Positions 8,122 through 16,850 of a DNA stretch of 64,000 nt are shown in pieces (the first letter of the stretch is position 1; every line of letters starts with the position of its first letter). Below the pieces are notes generated by a model. The model made no database searches. It was not told the origin of the DNA and worked only from the letters and a program-made list of their open reading frames with translations. The position numbers and the translations under genes are program-made. The stretch covers positions 12,750 to 76,749 of the forward strand of contig DATKSG010000084.1 of NCBI GenBank assembly GCA_035531775.1, in the 5' to 3' direction. The stretch is from DATKSG01 sp035531775 (lineage in GTDB: Bacteria > Actinomycetota > Acidimicrobiia > Acidimicrobiales > UBA8190).

Positions 8122-8988
8122 TCAGCTCTCGTCGCCGGCCTCGGCCTCACGCACGGCCTCGGCCCGTTTGGCGGCGTGCTGGCGGGGCCGGGCACCACCC
8201 ATGCGGGCCATGAGAGCGCGCACCTCTGACGCGCCACTGCACAGCGCCACCATGTCGGCGGACTGCTGCAGGTGGACGCGCATGCCCATCATCTCCCAGG
8301 CCCGCTTGATGCCGGCCTTGGTGGCCATGATGGTCATGAGCGGCATCTGGGCCACGGTGCGGGCCATCTCCTCGACGGTGTCGTCGAGCTCGGCTCGGGG
8401 CACCACCCGGTTGACCATCCCCCACTCGAGCGCTTGGGCGGCATCGATAGTCGGGGCCAGGAAGAGGTACTCGGCCGTGCGCTTGGCGTTCATGAACGTC
8501 CAAGGCTCGATCATGGTCTGGGCCCCCGGGAGCCCGAAGCCCTGCGGCAACGGCATCTGGAAGTAAGCATCGTCGGAGACCACGGTGAGGTCAGTGAGCA
8601 GCCCGTACACAGTTCCCCCACCCACGCAGTAGCCGTGCACCTGGGCGATGGTCACCTTGGGGAATTCCCACAGGCGAAGCGGTGGCCACAGGAAGAGCCC
8701 GGTGTGATGGTGCTTCCAGGTCATCTCCGGAGTGGGGCCGGTGGTCGGGTAGACCTCGGGCATCTCCTCAGGGGCCACGATGGCGTGCCCGGCGCAGAAA
8801 CCGTTGCCGTTGGCCTTGATGACGAGGACCTTGATGTCGTCGTCGGTGTCGGCCCTACCCAGTGCATGGTCGAAGTCGTAGACCTGCTGAGCCGTCTGGA
8901 CGTTCGCCTTTTCCGGAGTGTTGAGGACGATGCGGGCGATAGGCCCATCCGTCTCGTAGAGGATCGTCTCGTATGCGACCTGCTCCAC
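8122..8988 (-). CDS. Enoyl-CoA hydratase/isomerase (crotonase) family protein
   Basis: The 288-residue product starts at the GTG at 8988 (VEQVAYETILYETDGPIARI), preceded by GGAGA; the longer frame up to 9144 would run across the divergent promoter. Crotonase oxyanion-hole segments are clear: ANGNGFCAGHAI around residue 60-70 and VHGYCVGGGTVYGLLTDL further on. The usual PEVxLG glutamate segment reads QGFGLPGAQTM instead, so the chemistry may differ from simple hydration. It converges with the amidase gene, the stops lying 4 bp apart, and diverges from the acyl-CoA dehydrogenase at 9134. Confidence 0.85.
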   Translation of the reverse strand: MEQVAYETILYETDGPIARIVLNTPEKANVQTAQQVYDFDHALGRADTDDDIKVLVIKANGNGFCAGHAIVAPEEMPEVYPTTGPTPEMTWKHHHTGLFLWPPLRLWEFPKVTIAQVHGYCVGGGTVYGLLTDLTVVSDDAYFQMPLPQGFGLPGAQTMIEPWTFMNAKRTAEYLFLAPTIDAAQALEWGMVNRVVPRAELDDTVEEMARTVAQMPLMTIMATKAGIKRAWEMMGMRVHLQQSADMVALCSGASEVRALMARMGGARPRQHAAKRAEAVREAEAGDES

Positions 8989-9133
8989 CGTGGTGTCTCC
9001 TGTCCCGTGATGTCGGCGGCCGAGCCTACGGCGTGGGCACCCGCACCCGCCTACCCGAAACCGCCTACCCCAACCCGCCTGCCCGGCCTCGCCGACGGGC
9101 CGTGGAGCGGGCGGCTCATTAGGGTGTCGGGCC

Positions 9134-10339
9134 ATGACCGTCACCGATCACGTCGCCACCGACGAGGAGCGCCTCGTTCGGGCTCGCATCGAAGACCTCC
9201 TCCGGGCTCACGACCCGGTCGCCACGCCGGCGGCGAAGTTCCTGGGGGCCCGCTTCGACGCCGGGTTGGCCTGGGTGTGGTTCCCCGAAGGCTTCGGTGG
9301 CCTGGGCCTGCGCCAGGAGCTGCAGGGACTCATCGAGCGGGAGATGCGCCGGGTGTCGGCCCCCAACGAGTCCGAGCGCAATGTCATCGGCTACGGAATG
9401 GCGGCGCCCACCATTTTGGAGCACGGCACCGACGAACAGCGGCGGCGCCTCCTGCGCCCGCTGTTCACCTGCGAGGAGATCTGGTGCCAGCTCTTCAGCG
9501 AGCCAGGGTCGGGTTCCGATGTGGCCGGGTTGGCCACCCGGGCCGTGCGCGACGGAGACGAATGGGTGGTGAACGGGCAGAAGGTGTGGACCACGCTGGC
9601 CCACACGGCTCGGTGGGGGCTGCTGTTGGCCAGGACCGATCCTGAGCTGCCCAAGCATCGGGGCATGACCTACTTCGTGGTGGACATGCAGGCCCCGGGC
9701 GTGGAAGTGCGCCCGCTGCGCCAGATGACCGGCGACGCCGAATTCAACGAGGTGTTCTTCACCGATGCCCGGATCCCCGACAGCGCACGGCTCGACGCCG
9801 AGGGCGCCGGGTGGCGGGTGGCCACCACCACCCTGATGAACGAGCGCGTGGCCATCGGCGGCGGCGTCCCGTCGCGCAACTCGGGGCCTATCCACGAGGC
9901 ACTCGAGATCTACCGGCGCCGCGCCGACCACGGCCCCGTCGTGCGCGAACGCGTGATGCGGGCCTGGGTGGCGGCCGAGGTGCAGCGGATCACCAACATG
10001 CGGGCGCGGGAGCTGCGCCGGGCCGGCACGCCGGGCCCCGAAGGCTCGGTGGCCAAACTGGCGGGGGCCGAGCTCAACCAACGCATCTACGAGTTGTGCA
10101 TCGACCTCATGGGCATGCACGGCACGCTGTACGCCGGCCACTACGAGATGCGGCGGCCCGAGCGCGCCGGATTCGGCCAGGAGGACGTGCGCCATTCCTT
10201 CCTGCGGGCCCGGGCCAACTCGATCGAAGGCGGGACCTCGGAGATCATGCGGAACATCCTGGGTGAGCGGGTGCTCGGATTGCCGGGTGAGCCACGCCAG
10301 GACAAGGACGTGGCCTGGTCCGAAGTCCCCCGTAGCTGA
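9134..10339 (+). CDS. Acyl-CoA dehydrogenase
   Basis: The 401-residue product has all usual segments: FSEPGSGSDVAGLATRAV, NGQKVWTTLAHTA, and the C-terminal NSIEGGTSEIMRNILGERVL, whose Glu is in the position of the catalytic base. It should therefore be catalytically competent, unlike the homologue at 765-1946. A TAGGGT -10-like hexamer ends eight bases before the ATG, so the mRNA is leaderless or nearly so. The alpha/beta hydrolase gene follows after 2 bp. Substrate specificity cannot be read from the sequence. Confidence 0.93.
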   Translation: MTVTDHVATDEERLVRARIEDLLRAHDPVATPAAKFLGARFDAGLAWVWFPEGFGGLGLRQELQGLIEREMRRVSAPNESERNVIGYGMAAPTILEHGTDEQRRRLLRPLFTCEEIWCQLFSEPGSGSDVAGLATRAVRDGDEWVVNGQKVWTTLAHTARWGLLLARTDPELPKHRGMTYFVVDMQAPGVEVRPLRQMTGDAEFNEVFFTDARIPDSARLDAEGAGWRVATTTLMNERVAIGGGVPSRNSGPIHEALEIYRRRADHGPVVRERVMRAWVAAEVQRITNMRARELRRAGTPGPEGSVAKLAGAELNQRIYELCIDLMGMHGTLYAGHYEMRRPERAGFGQEDVRHSFLRARANSIEGGTSEIMRNILGERVLGLPGEPRQDKDVAWSEVPRS

Positions 10340-10341
10340 CC

Positions 10342-11097
10342 ATGGGACCGGCCAACGAGCTGTGCTGGCACGACCACGACGTAGCCGCCAAAGGGGTGCG
10401 CGAGCGACGCTTCGACGTGCACCGCCATGAGCGAGTGGTCCCGGCCATGCTCTGGACGCCGGCGACGGGCACCGGGCCGCGCCCGCTGGTTCTCATCGGC
10501 CACGGATCGGCTCAGACCAAGTCCACGCTGTACGTGACGGCACTGGCCCGAACCCTGGTCCGCCACTACGACGTGGCCGCCCTCGCCATCGACGGACCGG
10601 TGCACGGGGACCGGCGAGCTGATGGCGGGCCCGACCCGTCGGTCATGTTCGTCGAGTTCGCCCACCTCTGGCAGAGCGACGCCGCCATGACCGACGACAT
10701 GGTGGCCGACTGGCGTGCCACCCTCGACGCCGTCTGGGCCCTTCCCGACATCGACGGTGGCCCCGTCGGGTACTGGGGATTGTCCATGGGCACCATCATC
10801 GGGCTTCCCCTGGTGGCGGCGGAGCCTCGCATCACCGTGGCCGTGCTGGGCCTCATGGGTGTGATCGGCCCCAGCGCCGAACGCCTGGCCGCCGACGCCG
10901 CCACCATCTCGTGCCCGGTACTGTTCCTAGTGCAGTGGGACGACGACCTCTTCCCCCGTGACGCCTGCTTTGCCCTGTTCTCGACCCTCGGCACGAAGGA
11001 CAAGCGTCTGCATGCCAACCCCGGCGCCCACGGCGCCGTGCCGTCGGACGAATTCCTTGCCACGGCTGACTTTCTGGCCCACCACCTGCGCCCTTGA
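10342..11097 (+). CDS. Alpha/beta hydrolase (dienelactone-hydrolase-like)
   Basis: The 251-residue product shows LVLIGHGSAQTKS with the oxyanion-hole region, AIDGPVHGDRRA, the nucleophile elbow GYWGLSMGTIIG (Gly-Leu-Ser-Met-Gly), an Asp in LVQWDDDLFP, and a late His in NPGAHGAVPSDE. The set makes a complete Ser-Asp-His triad. The overall pattern resembles dienelactone-hydrolase or acyl-peptidase-like small hydrolases. It lies 2 bp downstream of the acyl-CoA dehydrogenase and probably shares its transcript. A strong hairpin follows. Confidence 0.85.
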   Translation: MGPANELCWHDHDVAAKGVRERRFDVHRHERVVPAMLWTPATGTGPRPLVLIGHGSAQTKSTLYVTALARTLVRHYDVAALAIDGPVHGDRRADGGPDPSVMFVEFAHLWQSDAAMTDDMVADWRATLDAVWALPDIDGGPVGYWGLSMGTIIGLPLVAAEPRITVAVLGLMGVIGPSAERLAADAATISCPVLFLVQWDDDLFPRDACFALFSTLGTKDKRLHANPGAHGAVPSDEFLATADFLAHHLRP

Positions 11098-11103
11098 CCA
11101 GCG

Positions 11104-11143
11104 CTGCCCGAGGAGCGGGCTCTGAGCGGCCGCTCCGGGGCAG
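11104..11143 (+). terminator. Imperfect long hairpin after the hydrolase gene
   Basis: CTGCCC and GGAGCGG on the left pair with CCGCTCC and GGGCAG on the right, giving about 13 base pairs with a small internal loop and an 11-base apex. No U-tract follows, as is common for actinobacterial terminators. The inner GAGCGGCCGCTC is itself a perfect palindrome. It most likely ends the 9134-11097 transcript. Confidence 0.5.
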
Positions 11144-11235
11144 ATGCTCACCTTCGGTACTATTCTGACCTCTATAGGTGATGTAGGGAGTCGGCGGGGC
11201 GGCCGGCTCCCCCGTCCGCCGTCGAGGGGGGATCG

Positions 11236-12633
11236 GTGGTCGAGGGAGAGAGCACGGCAGCAGTGACCGTCGGCTCGGCCGCGAGCCATAGCGCCAGGCG
11301 CCAGGCGGGGCTCGCCAGGTGGGAGGAGTTGTGCCACCACTTGGACGGAGCCGACCTCCCATGGCCCCCGGCCCAGTCCGCCGCCTTGATCGACAGCGTC
11401 CTCTGCTGCTTCTTCGACGACGACGACACCGACCTCGAAACCTCGGCCCGGGCCTGGGCGCAGAGCACCGGCACCATGGCCGTGCTGGTACGCCGGCTCG
11501 GTTGCCTGCGTGAGCTGTTGGCCGAGCAGGGCGTTGTGCGCGACGCAGCCGCCACCGAACGCCTGCAACGGATACTGGACCGGGTGACCACTTCGGCCAC
11601 TGAGGCCACCGTGGCCGAGCTCGAGGACGCAGCTCTCACCGACGCCCTCACCGGCGTCGGCAACCGGCGGGCCCTCGAGACGGCCGGACGCGCCGCCGTG
11701 GCCGCCGCCCGGCGTAGCGGGTCCCCCTTGTCGATCGTGGCCATCGACCTCGACGGGCTGAAGCAGATCAACGACACGCAAGGCCATGGGGCCGGCGACA
11801 AGGCCCTGGCCGGCATGGCGGCCTCGCTGCGGGCTGCACTTCGCGACACCGATCAGGTGTTCCGCATCGGCGGTGACGAATTCGTGGCTTTACTGCCCGT
11901 GGCGCCGCCCGACACCGTCTTCGAGCTCATGCGCCGCGCCGAGCGCTTCAATGCCCCGCGCTTCAGCTGGGGAGTGGCCTGCGCCCCCGATGACGGCGCC
12001 GACGTGATCGAGCTGCTCCAGGTGGCCGACAACCGCCTCTACGCCTCGCGCCAGGACGCCGGGTACTACGAAGAGGCCCGGCGCGAACGCCCGCCGGCGC
12101 TGTCCGTCGTGGCCCGGGAGGGCAAGCCGGTTCGAAGGCACGTGGCCCTGGCCGTCACCCTGGCTGTGGCGTTGTGCGCCGTGGTGGGAGCCGCCGTAGC
12201 CATGTCCGGCGACAGTGCCACACCGCCGTCGGGCGGCACGAGCCATGCTGGCAACGGAACCCACCTATCTCCGGCCGGTACCGGAGCCGCGGGCGGGATC
12301 ACGGCCACCACCAGCGGAGCGTCCACTCGGACCGGCACGGCCACCGCCTCGCCCGGGCAAGGCGGAGCCAATGCCTCGGGCAAGGCGGGAGCCGGATCCA
12401 CCAGCGGCACCGGTGCACCGGGCTCTACCGGGTCGGGCACCACGCCCGCCTCCGGAGGCAGCACCTCGGGGACTTCGGCGACGACGGGGACGTCGGGGAC
12501 GACGAGCACCACCACGGGCAGCTCGAGCCCGGTCGGGGCCACTCCCAATGTGCCGAGCACGCCGCCGGTGACGCTGCCGGCGGCGCCGGGCTCACCCACG
12601 GGCGCCTCCACCACGCCTGGCACCCTCGGTTGA
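11236..12633 (+). CDS. Diguanylate cyclase (GGDEF) with C-terminal membrane anchor and Ser/Thr/Gly-rich tail
   Basis: This is a 465-residue protein. A predicted cytosolic helical region (1-130) is followed by a complete GGDEF domain (about 135-285): LTGVGNRRAL, a DLDGLKQINDTQGHGAGD substrate segment, and an intact IGGDEF at residues 212-216. RDTD lies five residues before GGDEF, the position of the c-di-GMP inhibitory I-site. After the domain comes one hydrophobic helix (about 300-320), then about 140 residues almost only of S, T, G, A and P. With the cyclase N-terminal to a single helix, the tail should be outside the cell. It would make c-di-GMP, with feedback inhibition. GTG start with a GAGGGGGGA ribosome site. 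Confidence 0.88.
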   Translation: MVEGESTAAVTVGSAASHSARRQAGLARWEELCHHLDGADLPWPPAQSAALIDSVLCCFFDDDDTDLETSARAWAQSTGTMAVLVRRLGCLRELLAEQGVVRDAAATERLQRILDRVTTSATEATVAELEDAALTDALTGVGNRRALETAGRAAVAAARRSGSPLSIVAIDLDGLKQINDTQGHGAGDKALAGMAASLRAALRDTDQVFRIGGDEFVALLPVAPPDTVFELMRRAERFNAPRFSWGVACAPDDGADVIELLQVADNRLYASRQDAGYYEEARRERPPALSVVAREGKPVRRHVALAVTLAVALCAVVGAAVAMSGDSATPPSGGTSHAGNGTHLSPAGTGAAGGITATTSGASTRTGTATASPGQGGANASGKAGAGSTSGTGAPGSTGSGTTPASGGSTSGTSATTGTSGTTSTTTGSSSPVGATPNVPSTPPVTLPAAPGSPTGASTTPGTLG

Positions 12634-12773
12634 GGACCAACGGCCCTAGTCCCGTCGGGACACGCTGCCGCGTCATGCACCAAGACCCGTGCAACGAAGC
12701 GGGAGACAGACTCGCCGAGCCGACTAAGGAGCATCGCCCGAGCCGACGAACAGCAGCTGGAACCGGCGTGGGG

Positions 12774-13442
12774 TCAGGCGTGCGCCGTTCCTTTGATTTC
12801 GAAGACCATGGCGCGCTGAAGCGCGGCGGCCCGGAGCTCCTCAGGGATCTCGACCGGGCCGCCGAGGATGGCGGCATTCATGCCGGCCTGAGCGGCTTCC
12901 TCGACGATCCCGCCGACCAAAATGGCCAACTCAGGAGTGCGGTGGAACACCAGTACCCCGTGGTTGGCCAGCAGCACGGCGGGTACCCCCGGTGTGACGG
13001 AGGCACGGATGTTGGCCACCGCCTGGTCGGACCCCCGCGGCCCGTAGCCGGCCACCGGAACCCCGGTCGGCAAGCCGAACATGGCCAGGGCTTCGACCCA
13101 GCACCCGATCGGACGGTGGGCAACGGCGTAGGCGGTGGCATAGGGCGAATGTGTGTGCAGAACACAGCCGACATCGGGGTGGTCGCCGTACATGGCAGTG
13201 TGCATGGCCACCACGGCTCCTTGTATGGGCGGCAGGTCACCCTCCAACAGGGTCCCGTCCAGCCCGACCCGTACGACGGCCGACGCAGCATGGTTGCGCA
13301 GCGACGGCCCCGCCGTGAAGTACATCTCCTCGGCTCCCGGCACCCGCAGGCTCACGTTGCCATGGCCATTGGCGGAGATGGCCCCGCTGGCCGCCACCCG
13401 TTGCGCCACATCGACGACCTGATCGACCAAGTCCTTGTCCAT
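12774..13442 (-). CDS. Class II aldolase/adducin family protein
   Basis: The 222-residue product matches the fuculose-1-phosphate aldolase-like fold. The SANGHGNVSLR phosphate-loop-like segment lies near residue 22-32, the zinc ligands sit in CVLHTHSPYATAYA near residue 95, and a third His appears in LLANHGVLVF near 160. Family members include L-fuculose-phosphate aldolase, ribulose-phosphate epimerases and methylthioribulose-phosphate dehydratase; which one this is cannot be decided here. ATG start with GGAGG five bases upstream and a TAGAGT -10-like motif at 13483-13488 on this strand. It lies downstream of, but 67 bp from, the GMC oxidoreductase gene. Confidence 0.85.
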   Translation of the reverse strand: MDKDLVDQVVDVAQRVAASGAISANGHGNVSLRVPGAEEMYFTAGPSLRNHAASAVVRVGLDGTLLEGDLPPIQGAVVAMHTAMYGDHPDVGCVLHTHSPYATAYAVAHRPIGCWVEALAMFGLPTGVPVAGYGPRGSDQAVANIRASVTPGVPAVLLANHGVLVFHRTPELAILVGGIVEEAAQAGMNAAILGGPVEIPEELRAAALQRAMVFEIKGTAHA

Positions 13443-13509
13443 AACACCTCCGAGCCCCGGTCACCGACACGATCAGCGTTGGACTCTAGCCGCCCGAAGG
13501 CCGTCTCCC

Positions 13510-15165
13510 TCAGGCCAGGGCGGCGGCGGCGCGCGCCGCCAGAGCCACCAGAGTCAACGTCGGGCCGTAGCCGGCCGAGGTGACGAAGACCGACGAGTCG
13601 GCCACCACCACGTTGGGAATGTCGTGTAGCCGGCCCACTTCGTCCACCACCGAGGTGGCAGGGTCGGTGCCCATGCGGGTGGTGCCCATTACGTGGCGGC
13701 TGGCCGGCGCCGTGGACAAACCTCCGTTGCTCGCCGCCGCCTCGGCCGCCGTCGACGGGGAAGTGACGACGGCGGTGAACGTGGCTCCCATGGCCCCGAG
13801 CACCGCCACCAAACGCGCCCGATGATGGGCCGAGGCGGCCAGCTCGTGGCGATGCGGACGGTAGGTGAGGCGCGCCACCGGGAACCCCCGTGCGTCGCGC
13901 ACCGTCGGGTCGAGGTCCACGGTGTTGGTGGGCTGGGCCAGGTCCTCTCCCTGCATGATCAAGGCCCACAGGTGGTCGCGCATGGGCGAGGACCGCATGA
14001 GCTGCTTGTGGCGGCGCCCCCAGGGATAGAGCTTGGCCTCCATGACCGGAAGGCTCGGGCCGCCGTGCTCCACCATGCCCCCGCGCAGCCACGGCAGGCC
14101 GGCCTGCCGGGCCGCCTGGCGTGCCTCGCCGTCCACCACCACGGCGTCGTCATGCACATGGGTCACAGCTCGCCCGCGCTCGGTGTGCAATCGCTCGGGC
14201 ATCACCCCGAGGGTGATGGTCTGGAAGTGGACCATGAGGTGCCGCCCTATGAGCGGGTGGTCGAACCCCGACAGCAGCAGCAGGCGCGGTGTCTCCACGG
14301 CGCCGGCAGCCACCACCACGGCTCGGGCCCCGATGGTGAGCCGGGCCCCGTCGCGCTGGACGACCTCGACGCCGGTGGCTCGGCGCCCGTCGGTGCGGAT
14401 CCGGGCGGCGAAGGTCTCGGGCCACAGCTCGGCCCGCCCCGAGCGAAGGGCCCGCTGCAGCATGGCCACCGGATCACCCTTGGCGTGGACCGGGCAGCCG
14501 AAAAAGGAACAGAAGCCGCAGTTGTTGCACGCCGGCCGGCCGTCGTAGGGGACGGAGTTGGCTGCCGTGGGGGCCGGGTACGGGTGGAGGCCGAGGGCCT
14601 CGGCGGCTCGGGCCGAGCGCGTGGCCCCGTACATCGGGGCCCCGGGCGCCATCGGATAGGGACCAGAGCGCCAGGCGGCGTGCGGGTTGGCGCCGGCGTC
14701 GCCGGCCACCCCGATGGAGCGCTCGGCGGCGCTGTAGTAGGGCTCGAGGTCGTCGTAGGAGACCGGCCAGTCGGCCACGTCCGCTCCCTCCACCGGTCCG
14801 TAGGTGCTGAGCAGGGCGAAGTCCTCCTGGCGGAAACGCGGCACCTTCCCATCGGCGTGCACCCCTCCGCCGCCGACGGTGGAGGGGATGGAATTCACCT
14901 CTCCCACCAATGAGTGCTCACCGTCCTCGGGCCCGACACGGAAGGTGCGCGGCTCGGTGACGGGGTCGGGACCCAGGAAGTGGCGGTGCACGAACTTGAG
15001 CTCGTCGTTGGAGAAGTCCCCGAGCAGCCGATCCGGATCGGTGATGTCGATCAGGTGGTTGCGACCCTTCTCGATGATCACCACGCTGCGACCGGCGGCG
15101 GTGAGGACATCGGCGGCCGTCGCCCCGCCGGGGCCAGAGCCGATGACCACCACATCGGCCGTCAT
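13510..15165 (-). CDS. GMC-family FAD oxidoreductase
   Basis: The start is the ATG at 15165, which forms ATGA with the stop of the upstream partner gene. The 551-residue product begins with a Rossmann FAD motif, VVVIGSGPGGATAADVL. A cysteine-rich segment, CNNCGFCSFFGCPVHAKGD, lies around residue 220. The C-terminal GMC signature has HVMGTTRMGTDP and a late VADSSVF active-site region. With the adjacent small subunit it resembles two-subunit membrane alcohol, gluconate or sorbosone dehydrogenases, which oxidise alcohols and pass electrons to cytochromes or quinone. The substrate is unknown. A related one-chain version lies at 26169-28079. Confidence 0.9.
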   Translation of the reverse strand: MTADVVVIGSGPGGATAADVLTAAGRSVVIIEKGRNHLIDITDPDRLLGDFSNDELKFVHRHFLGPDPVTEPRTFRVGPEDGEHSLVGEVNSIPSTVGGGGVHADGKVPRFRQEDFALLSTYGPVEGADVADWPVSYDDLEPYYSAAERSIGVAGDAGANPHAAWRSGPYPMAPGAPMYGATRSARAAEALGLHPYPAPTAANSVPYDGRPACNNCGFCSFFGCPVHAKGDPVAMLQRALRSGRAELWPETFAARIRTDGRRATGVEVVQRDGARLTIGARAVVVAAGAVETPRLLLLSGFDHPLIGRHLMVHFQTITLGVMPERLHTERGRAVTHVHDDAVVVDGEARQAARQAGLPWLRGGMVEHGGPSLPVMEAKLYPWGRRHKQLMRSSPMRDHLWALIMQGEDLAQPTNTVDLDPTVRDARGFPVARLTYRPHRHELAASAHHRARLVAVLGAMGATFTAVVTSPSTAAEAAASNGGLSTAPASRHVMGTTRMGTDPATSVVDEVGRLHDIPNVVVADSSVFVTSAGYGPTLTLVALAARAAAALA

Positions 15166-15749
15166 GGGCCGGCCACCTCGCCGTCGCTCCACCCTCGCGG
15201 TTGCACGTCACCGGAGAAGCCGATCGAGCGCCACCCGACCTCGAGGCGGTTGCCCCCGTACTCGGGCGCGCCGTACATGCCCTCGCAGCAGTGCCCGTAG
15301 AGCAAGGCGGCGAACTCCTCGTGGCGCCGCAGGCGGTCGTCTTGGACCTCTCCGTCCACGTCACAGAAGTCCTCGCCCAACCGGGCCAGCCCTAGGCGGT
15401 AGCGCTCCTGCCAGCCCACCACCGCGCCGTTGAACTCGCGCTCGGGGCGGCCGGCGGAACCCTCGATGCGGATGCGCCAGGCCAGCTCGTCGATGGGGGC
15501 GAGGCGGTGAAACGTCGAGAAGCCCGCCGTGCCCCCGTGACGCCCGGAGAACGGGCCCCCGGCCCAGATGCGGGGCGGGTCGAACTCGAAGGCCCCGAGC
15601 AGGCCGTCGATGTACTCGGGCACGCCGGCGCCGGTGGCGCCGGGCGTCTCGTCGTCGGGAATCAGCCGGCTGCAGGCAGCCGACAAGGTGCGGAGCTCGG
15701 CGTCAGTGAGCCACACCGGCATCGGGCCAGAACCGTACACTGCGTCCAT
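15162..15749 (-). CDS. Gluconate 2-dehydrogenase subunit 3-like protein
   Basis: The product is 195 residues from the ATG at 15749, or 186 from the ATG at 15722. The segment LTDAELRTLSAACSRLIPDDETPGA and a following PEYIDGLL match the small subunit that accompanies GMC-type dehydrogenases. It is translated just before the GMC gene with an ATGA overlap, so it is probably the partner or maturation subunit. I see no Tat signal. The upstream start at 15749 shares the bases CATG with the start of the divergent phosphoesterase gene; the 15722 start would leave 25 bp between them. Neither start has a Shine-Dalgarno sequence. Confidence 0.8.
   Translation of the reverse strand: MDAVYGSGPMPVWLTDAELRTLSAACSRLIPDDETPGATGAGVPEYIDGLLGAFEFDPPRIWAGGPFSGRHGGTAGFSTFHRLAPIDELAWRIRIEGSAGRPEREFNGAVVGWQERYRLGLARLGEDFCDVDGEVQDDRLRRHEEFAALLYGHCCEGMYGAPEYGGNRLEVGWRSIGFSGDVQPRGWSDGEVAGP
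15736..15741 (+). promoter_or_regulatory. -10 hexamer (TACACT) for the leaderless phosphoesterase gene
   Basis: TACACT is followed by six bases and the ATG at 15748. On the other strand TACGGT (15737-15732) could serve the GMC small-subunit gene from its 15722 start, so the two divergent promoters would overlap almost completely. Confidence 0.4.
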
Positions 15750-16776
15750 GCGACGGCGTCGCCTGTGCACACGCCTCGCCACCCCCGTCGCTGTGGCCGG
15801 CCTGGCTTTCGCCTCCGCCTGCGGGTCGCCCCCTCCTGCGGGTGGGGCCGGGCACCACCCGCAGGCCACCACCTCGAGCAGCCCGGCCGGCGCTACAGCG
15901 CCATCGCCCCCGCCGGTCCCCACGCCAGGCCTCGAAGGGGTGCCGGCCTTCACCCATGTCTTCGTGGTGGTCATGGAGAACTTGGGCGCCGGCGCCGCCT
16001 CGGGCGTGACGGGCCTGGTGGCGCTGGCTAACCGCTACCAGTCCACGACCGACTGGTACGCGTTGGCGCATCCCAGCCTGCCCAACTACCTGGGCCTGGT
16101 GTCGGGGTCCACGTGGGGGGTCACCAGTGACTGCACGCAGTGCACCCAGCGCGGGCCTGACCTCGCCTCGCAGCTGTCGGGTGCGGACATCAGCTGGGGG
16201 GCCTACCTCGAGGGCGTGCCGGGCCCGTGCTTCCTCGGGCCCCAGTCGGCCGACGCCACGTACGCCGAGAAGCACGATCCGTTCGCCTACTTCGACGACG
16301 TCCGCAGCGACGCCTCACTGTGCGCGCACCTGCAGCCGTTGTCGTCGCTCACGCCGTTGCTCGACGGACCGGCGACTGCGGTGCCGAGGTTCGTGTGGGT
16401 CACCCCCGACCTGTGCCACGACGGCCACGACTGCTCCGCGCCCAGCGCGGCCACCTGGCTGACCGGCTTCGTAGCCCAGGTCACGGCCAGCGCGGCATGG
16501 AAGGGCGGCGTGCTGGTGGTCACGTGGGACGAGGGCGACGACGACAGCGCCATGAGCCCGGCCAGCGGGGCCGTGTCGAGCAGCGGTGGCGGCGGACGGG
16601 TGCTCACGCTCGTCATCGGGCCCGGCCTGCCGGCCGGGCGGGTGCTGCCCGGGCCCTATGACCACTACTCCCTGCTGCGCACGGTGGAGGACGCCTTCGG
16701 CTTGGCCCATCTGGGAGCGGCGGGCGACGCCGGAGTGGCTCCGCTGACCGCCTTCTTCAGCACCGGGGCATCGTGA
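15748..16776 (+). CDS. Secreted phosphoesterase (acid phosphatase/phospholipase C-like) lipoprotein
   Basis: The 342-residue product has a lipoprotein signal: MRRRRLCTRLATPVAV, a hydrophobic run, and the lipobox ASAC at about residue 27. After a Pro/Ala-rich linker comes the phosphoesterase domain (PF04185-type): HVFVVVMENLG, then LAHPSLPNYLGLVSGSTWG, then a WDEGDDD metal-binding segment and a final YDHYSLLRTVEDAFGL. These enzymes cleave phosphate mono- or diesters outside the membrane. The start is set by the lipobox, which places the signal peptide at the normal distance. The stop overlaps the GTG of the truncated DUF503 reading frame. Confidence 0.88.
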   Translation: MRRRRLCTRLATPVAVAGLAFASACGSPPPAGGAGHHPQATTSSSPAGATAPSPPPVPTPGLEGVPAFTHVFVVVMENLGAGAASGVTGLVALANRYQSTTDWYALAHPSLPNYLGLVSGSTWGVTSDCTQCTQRGPDLASQLSGADISWGAYLEGVPGPCFLGPQSADATYAEKHDPFAYFDDVRSDASLCAHLQPLSSLTPLLDGPATAVPRFVWVTPDLCHDGHDCSAPSAATWLTGFVAQVTASAAWKGGVLVVTWDEGDDDSAMSPASGAVSSSGGGGRVLTLVIGPGLPAGRVLPGPYDHYSLLRTVEDAFGLAHLGAAGDAGVAPLTAFFSTGAS

Positions 16777-16850
16777 CCATGCACGTGGCGGCCTTGGCGG
16801 TCGAGCTGCACCTGCCGACCAGCCACTCGCTCAAGGACAAGCGCGCCGTG
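16773..16850 (+). pseudogene. Truncated DUF503 gene (N-terminal fragment only)
   Basis: From GTG 16773 or ATG 16779 the frame reads MHVAALAVELHLPTSHSLKD and then KRAV, a clear match to the first 24 residues of DUF503 proteins with their SLKxKR motif. The similarity stops abruptly at 16850. The following codons (GCYGPSTTVPRG and on) run into the SulP gene at 16894, while a whole DUF503 protein is about 95 residues. The GTGA overlap with the upstream stop suggests it was once translationally coupled. A deletion that brought the SulP gene close behind it would explain the structure. Confidence 0.7.

Noticed and set aside
8989..9144. N-terminal extension of the crotonase gene up to 9144
   Set aside because: The extra residues are Arg/Gly/Pro-rich, overlap the divergent promoter and start region of the 9134 gene, and have no crotonase similarity.
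12634..12773. Small inverted repeat GTCCC-GTC-GGGAC as a bidirectional terminator
   Set aside because: Only five pairs with a three-base loop; too weak to call between the convergent GGDEF and aldolase genes.
13693..14913. Long open frame on the plus strand opposite the GMC oxidoreductase gene
   Set aside because: It mirrors the codon bias of the GC-rich gene beneath it, has low-complexity Gly/His/Arg composition and no ribosome site. Similar antisense frames opposite 24940-26193 and 38308-39987 were rejected for the same reason.
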